Assembly: GCA_012862575.1 (NCBI GenBank)
Contig: BLSF01000083.1
Coordinates: 88,480 to 152,479, forward strand
DNA length: 64,000 nt
Origin: Parietichytrium sp. I65-24A
Lineage: Eukaryota > Sar > Bigyra > Thraustochytrida > Thraustochytriidae
Direction of reading: 5' to 3'
Made by a program: the position numbers and the translations under genes. Within the stretch, counting starts at the first letter, position 1, and each line of letters opens with the position of its first letter. The notes under the pieces are model-generated. The model worked only from the letters and a program-made list of their open reading frames with translations, had not been told where the DNA came from and did no database searches. Positions 59,844 to 64,000 of this stretch are shown in pieces.

Positions 59844-62088
59844 ATGAGCACGACATGCGAGCCTGACGAAGAGGCTCAAGTCTTCTTGCGCGGGGAGGAA
59901 AAGTTGGAGGCGGGTGAGGTTCAAAACAAGGCCAGCGCATCTAGAAATTCGAGGTTTGTGCGCATAGCTCTCTTTCTTTTGGGGATGTTGCTTGGTTTGT
60001 ACATTATTTTGAACTTCGGAGAACGTGCAAGAGCAAACCAACCTGCCGATCTGCTGGTCGATGAAGAGCTGGCTGAAACAGAGGGTCCAGAAGAAAGTGT
60101 CATTGAGGGGAGCCAAGTGATAACAAACCCTGAAGAATATGGCGGCGACGGAGGCACTCAGAAGGGTGACGATTACAACACAAATTCCAAAACCCCGGAT
60201 GACTTTGCGGTCGATGATAGCTCAACTGGAAACAAGGAATTCGTGGATGATGATGGTAGCTCTCCTGGCAGTGAGGAGATTTATGGCGACGGCGACTCGA
60301 GTGACGGTGAGGAAGCTGCAAACGGTGAAAGCTCCGACTATGATAATGAACATGATTCCATCAGTGACGAATCTGATACCTCGGCCCAAGAAGAATCGGA
60401 GACTGCAGAAGAAACCCAAGACAGCCACCCAAACAAGACGTTCGTTGCAATGCCGGAGACTTGCAACAACTGCAACGACATTGTTCTGCAGCTGTCAGAA
60501 CCGCAGCTCGGCTTCAACGTACCTGATATGTACCATCCCAACTGCCCCAAAGTGCTGAGGTCGAGCAAATATGATCCGGAGTGCAAGGCAGTGGGAGATG
60601 GCGGAAAGCCTTATAAACTGCTGATCACATCCACTGGAAGATCCGGTACCGACTATCTGCACAGGTTTCTTAGTGCTCTAGGCATCGAGGTGTCCCACGA
60701 CACGGTGGGACCACATAAGGATGGGGCTGTGGCATGGCCATTGGCATTCTCGCCGAGCAAGTTTAAAAGGGGAGATAAGGTTGTCCGCTGCGGTCCTATT
60801 TATCATTGGAAGGATCAGCGCCGTTATGAACATGTTTTTCAGCTTGTCCGAAATCCTTTGAAAACGATTATATCTCGTTTCAATGATGGTAATTTTGGCG
60901 GGGGGCTATACAAAACAACAAAATGCAACACTGATTTCTATCGCCACAGTGGGAATCTTCCATCGGACNGACTATGATAATGAACATGATTCCATCAGTG
61001 ACGAATCTGATACCTCGGCCCAAGAAGAATCGGAGACTGCAGAAGAAACCCAAGACAGCCACCCAAACAAGACGTTCGTTGCAATGCCGGAGACTTGCAA
61101 CAACTGCAACGACATTGTTCTGCAGCTGTCAGAACCGCAGCTCGGCTTCAACGTACCTGATATGTACCATCCCAACTGCCCCAAAGTGCTGAGGTCGAGC
61201 AAATATGATCCGGAGTGCAAGGCAGTGGGAGATGGCGGAAAGCCTTATAAACTGCTGATAACATCCACTGGAAGGTCCGGTACCGACTATCTGCACAGGT
61301 TTCTTAGTGCTCTAGGCATCGAGGTGTCCCACGACACGGTGGGACCACATAAGGATGGGGCTGTGGCATGGCCATTGGCATTCTCGCCGAGCAAGTTTAA
61401 AAGGGGAGATAAGGTTGTCCGCTGTGGTCCTATTTATCATTGGAAGGATCAGCGCCGTTATGAACATGTTTTTCAGCTTGTCCGAAATCCTTTGAAAACG
61501 ATTATATCTCGTTTCAATGATGGTAATTTTGGCGGGGGGCTATACAAAACAACAAAATGCAACACTGATTTCTATCGCCACAGTGGGAATCTTCCATCGG
61601 ACAAGAAATCTAAACTTCTGGTCCTTACTGTGCGCCATTGGGTGCTGTGGCAAAGTTTCATTCAGCACACAGCCAGTCACGGGTACCGACTCGAAGATAT
61701 TCTTCAAAATCCGCAAGAATTTTTGCATGACCTTGCAAGCAGAACTGGCCTCTCGGAACCAAGTAAAGAGACGCTAGATGCGGTTTTGCATCAGGGGACA
61801 AGCACCAACTCAGGACATACCAAAAAGGTGACGGGAATCACCTGGAAGGTGCTTGCAAAGCTGGATGAAGAGTACACGACCATGGCGCAAATCATGACCT
61901 TACGGTATGGGTACCAACTCAAGTACAGCCAATTGACTCCCTCTTTGCGCGCAACATATTGCACAGAGGACTCAGCTCGCGGCACGGTGAGTTGCCACAT
62001 CTCAACAGTGCCCAATTTGGACTGCTATTTTACCGGGAGTAACTACTGGACCTGCGAAATTCCTTCATTTTTCGCTCGCCCAAGTTAA
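59844..62088 (+). CDS. Sulfotransferase-like type II membrane protein, array copy 2 (broken by an unmerged overlap)
   Basis: As printed, the gene has an n at 60969 and repeats 633 bp around it. Read without the repeat (59844-60968 continuing at 61603-62088), it is one open frame of 536 aa ending at the stop at 62086-62088. The start MSTTCEPDEEAQVFLRGEEK matches copy 3. A single helix at about 38-56 (FVRIALFLLGMLLGLYIIL) is followed by a long acidic stalk (Asp/Glu/Ser/Gly-rich, about 70-195) and the catalytic domain: CNNCNDI, LGFNVPDM, ITSTGRSGTDYLHRFL (about 261-276), HKDGAVAWPLAF, WKDQRRYEHVFQLVRNPLKTIISRF. The role is expected to be sulfate transfer from PAPS in the secretory pathway. The break is almost surely an assembly fault: the gene itself appears intact. 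Confidence 0.82.
60336..60968. repeat. Overlap block, first copy (contig end)
   Basis: 633 bp repeated at 60970-61602 in the same orientation, separated only by the n at 60969. At least three base differences (gatcac/gataac, agatcc/aggtcc, tgcggt/tgtggt). Confidence 0.96.
60969..60969. other. Assembly gap marker (single n)
   Basis: It lies exactly between the two copies of the 633-bp block and breaks the reading frame of the sulfotransferase-like gene. Confidence 0.95.
60970..61602. repeat. Overlap block, second copy (contig start)
   Basis: It matches 60336-60968 base for base apart from a few substitutions; the sequence then continues into the 3' part of the gene at 61603. Confidence 0.96.
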
Positions 62089-63281
62089 CCTCGCAAAGTG
62101 ACCACAATTCAACATCGTGCATTTGTACAAGTATTTCACGATCAATGCCATAATGACGCATGGGCCATTGATTCTTTTTTTGCTGCCAAGCCGTCACCTT
62201 ATGCTGCAGCTGGACTGTTTCAACAACCTTTCTTGGAATCCACATCGTGCGGATGTTTATTGCCTACTGTCCGAAGTTTTTCGAGGCCATCAACTCGTAC
62301 TATACTACTCTCTCTCTCTTTCTCGGTGCGTTTTAAAACCGCGTGGCTCCACGCCTCCACTCCTTTTCTTAGCTAACTTAAACTGGCATTGCTCTAACTT
62401 GTGACTGAAATTTGCTATCTTTCTTTCCGAGAGGGGGCAGAATTAAAAACGAAGGGGCGTATGAGTAGGGTTTGGGACAACTAAGTTTTCCTAGTCAGTC
62501 CTGGTGACTGCTACGGCACTATCGTCACGCGGCCGCGTTTCGTCCCGAAGGAGCTTTGGTGGCTCGACTAACACGTGCCCATCCATTGTACTTTGCAAAA
62601 GTTCGGGGGTAACAACCGTGTGTCTGATGGTCGTGGCAGGAGTGTGCTCGAGTGAGGATGTCGATTGTTGTTATATACATGGGCAACCATTCCATTGACG
62701 TAGCTCTCGAAAGTCGAAATTATTAATGTGAATTCTGAGGAGTCGCAACAGAGTCTCGGACTTGCGCCGAGTCTGCAGCCACATTGATATGCATTTTCCG
62801 GGGATTGAGATTTCCAACGCAAGCGAACCTAGAGCGAACGATGACTGAGCGGCGGCTGCTCTACCATTGTGGAGTGAGGGTGGGTACAATTTGCGACTCA
62901 CAACTCCACCAGTGAGTTTGGTTTGAGCACGCAGAACGGCTCGAATTGTTTCGCGTCGTCAAGCTCAGTGCTAAGAAGCGAAAAGCTTTGGGGAGTTAGC
63001 GGGTTGGTTGCGTGGTCTTTCAAAATTGAAAAAGCATGTCATTCAGTAGCTCAAGGACGCAGGTGTCTACCACCGATGCTTTACACTATTTTGATAGAGT
63101 GCCTTCGAGTCCTCGAAATTCGTTGCGTAATCGTATTGCCGACGGCGTGGAGACATACTCGAATCAGTATCGTATTTGTAGAACTCTGAAGTCAAGAGTT
63201 TCTTATCTGAAGCACTCGACACAGCAGTCTCGAATTGCGCCGAGTCCCGAGCCTGGTACCAGGTGCATTTTGGAAGGATCA
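62089..63281. other. Intergenic between array copies 2 and 3
   Basis: 1.2 kb. The last about 370 bp can be matched by eye to the region upstream of copy 2 (shared words include ttgcatggtctttca/ttgcgtggtctttca, gattgtattgcgg/aatcgtattgccg), so promoter and gene were duplicated together. No other gene seen. Confidence 0.55.
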
Positions 63282-64000
63282 ATGAGTGTCGCTTGCGAGC
63301 ACGACGAAGAGGCTCAAGTCTTCTTGCGCGGTGAGGAGAAGCTGGAGTTGGATAACTCTCGAAACAAAGTCAGCGCATTTGGAAAAGCGAGGGCTGGACG
63401 CATAGTTTTGTTTCTCTTGGGGGTGCTCTTTGGCTTGCAGATTGTTTCGCATGGCAGACAACGTGCCAGTACAAGCAAACCTGCCGCTCTTTTGGTAAAG
63501 GGCGAAGAGCTGGCCCAAGCAGAGGACCCAAAAGGAAGTATCATTGACAAAAGCCGAGTGTTTGCAAACCCCGAAGATGGAGAAGATGGCGGCGACGGAG
63601 GCTCTCAGGATGATGAACTTGATCTCTCGGTCAACGGCCAATCAAAGACTGTGGATGGCGTTCAAGAAAATCATCCAAACAAGACGTTTGTCACAATGCC
63701 GGAGACTTGCAACAACTGTGCAGATATTGTTCTGCATGTGGCGGAATCGCGGCTCGGCTTCAACGTGCCGGACATGCAACGTCCCGATTGCCGCAAAGTG
63801 CTGAGGTCGAGCAAATATGATCCGGAATGCAAGGCAATGGGGTATGGCGGAGAGCCTTTCAAACTGCTGATCACATCCACTGGAAGGTCCGGTACCGACT
63901 TTCTGCACAGGTTTCTTAGTGCTCTAGGCATCGCGGTCTCCCACGACACGGTAGGAGCACATAGACATGGAGCTGTGGCATGGCCGTTGGCATTCTCGCC
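63282..64000 (+). CDS. Sulfotransferase-like type II membrane protein, array copy 3, 5' part
   Basis: It is open from the ATG at 63282 to the window edge (239 complete codons), with no stop. It starts MSVACEHDEEAQVFLRGEEK, has a helix at about 37-55 (RIVLFLLGVLFGLQIV) and a shorter acidic stalk (about 70-125) than copy 2, then the same luminal domain: PNKTFVTMPETCNNCADI, LGFNVPDMQRPDCRKV, LRSSKYDPECKA, ITSTGRSGTDFLHRFL (about 197-212), and HGAVAWPLAFS at the edge. It is much closer to copy 2 than to copy 1. The 3'-phosphate motif and C-terminus lie beyond the window, so intactness cannot be judged. Confidence 0.82.
   Translation, partial: MSVACEHDEEAQVFLRGEEKLELDNSRNKVSAFGKARAGRIVLFLLGVLFGLQIVSHGRQRASTSKPAALLVKGEELAQAEDPKGSIIDKSRVFANPEDGEDGGDGGSQDDELDLSVNGQSKTVDGVQENHPNKTFVTMPETCNNCADIVLHVAESRLGFNVPDMQRPDCRKVLRSSKYDPECKAMGYGGEPFKLLITSTGRSGTDFLHRFLSALGIAVSHDTVGAHRHGAVAWPLAFS

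Noticed and set aside
59844-62088. Two separate truncated sulfotransferase genes or a pseudogene
   Set aside because: The break coincides with n inside a 633-bp repeat of the gene itself; without the repeat the frame is intact.
1-64000. tRNA, rRNA or transposable-element genes
   Set aside because: I looked on both strands for tRNA B-box-like words, rRNA-like sequence, reverse transcriptase or transposase frames and long terminal repeats, and found none that I could support; a covariance-model scan could still find small RNAs.

Overview
The window is nuclear DNA of a unicellular eukaryote. Genes lie on both strands, one per transcription unit, and many are intron-poor. I resolved nine spliceosomal introns of about 77-165 bp, all GT-AG with GTAAGT or GTGAGT donors. 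Cargo includes a cytosolic ribosomal protein, an exosome subunit, a tRNA exportin, a GPI-anchor mannosyltransferase, a myosin and an axonemal dynein assembly factor, so the organism builds motile flagella. 7TM-RGS signalling, a MyTH4 myosin, ankyrin-TKL kinases and a family of membrane-anchored sulfotransferase-like proteins together suggest a stramenopile, possibly a labyrinthulomycete (thraustochytrid). This placement is an inference, not a proof.

Layout. 1-0.4 kb: the 5' part of an Enhancer-of-polycomb-like gene (-). 1.5-3.1 kb: a 7TM-RGS protein (-). 5.6-6.7 kb: a Rieske protein (-), with a heptamer array upstream. 7.5-11 kb: exportin-T (-). 13.7-15.3 kb: an ankyrin-TKL kinase with a CaaX end (+). 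15.7-17.7 kb: an ACSF2-like acyl-CoA synthetase, three exons (-). 18.8-19.8 kb: a SASA-type esterase, two exons (-), head to head with a PIG-B-type mannosyltransferase (+, 20.2-21.8 kb). 22.7-23.0 kb: a 75-aa membrane protein (+). 23.7-25.3 kb: a MATE transporter (-). 27.2-30.1 kb: a CUE/UBA-like RGG and Q-rich protein (-). 32.4-33.1 kb: RPL9 (+). 33.6-34.4 kb: RRP41 (-). 35.3-37.2 kb: kintoun/DNAAF2-like (+). 37.5-37.8 kb: a small coiled-coil protein, perhaps Duo1-like (-). 40.7-43.4 kb: a CD36-like ectodomain fused to several extra membrane helices (+). 43.6-44.2 kb: a small LRR protein (-). 44.8-45.6 kb: a lipoyl-like plus SAM protein (+). 46.0-48.4 kb: an SGNH esterase-amidohydrolase fusion (-). 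48.9-53.1 kb: a GYF-WW-myosin-MyTH4 protein (-). 55.4-64.0 kb: a tandem array of three sulfotransferase-like genes (+), the last cut by the window edge.

Three single n characters (38529, 39936, 60969) each sit exactly at the border of a near-identical duplicated block. They look like unmerged contig joins that carry both alleles, not biological duplications. At 38.5-39.9 kb a stray allelic contig repeats the kintoun 3' end and its convergent neighbour. At 60.97 kb an unmerged 633-bp overlap artificially breaks the second sulfotransferase gene. The small sequence differences between copies point to a heterozygous diploid source.

The most unusual content is in domain architecture: the CD36-multipass fusion, the SGNH-amidohydrolase fusion, a lipoyl-like domain that lacks its lysine and is joined to a SAM domain, the GYF-WW-myosin-MyTH4 chain, a TKL kinase with a prenylation-type end, and the sulfotransferase array with rapidly changing acidic stalks.
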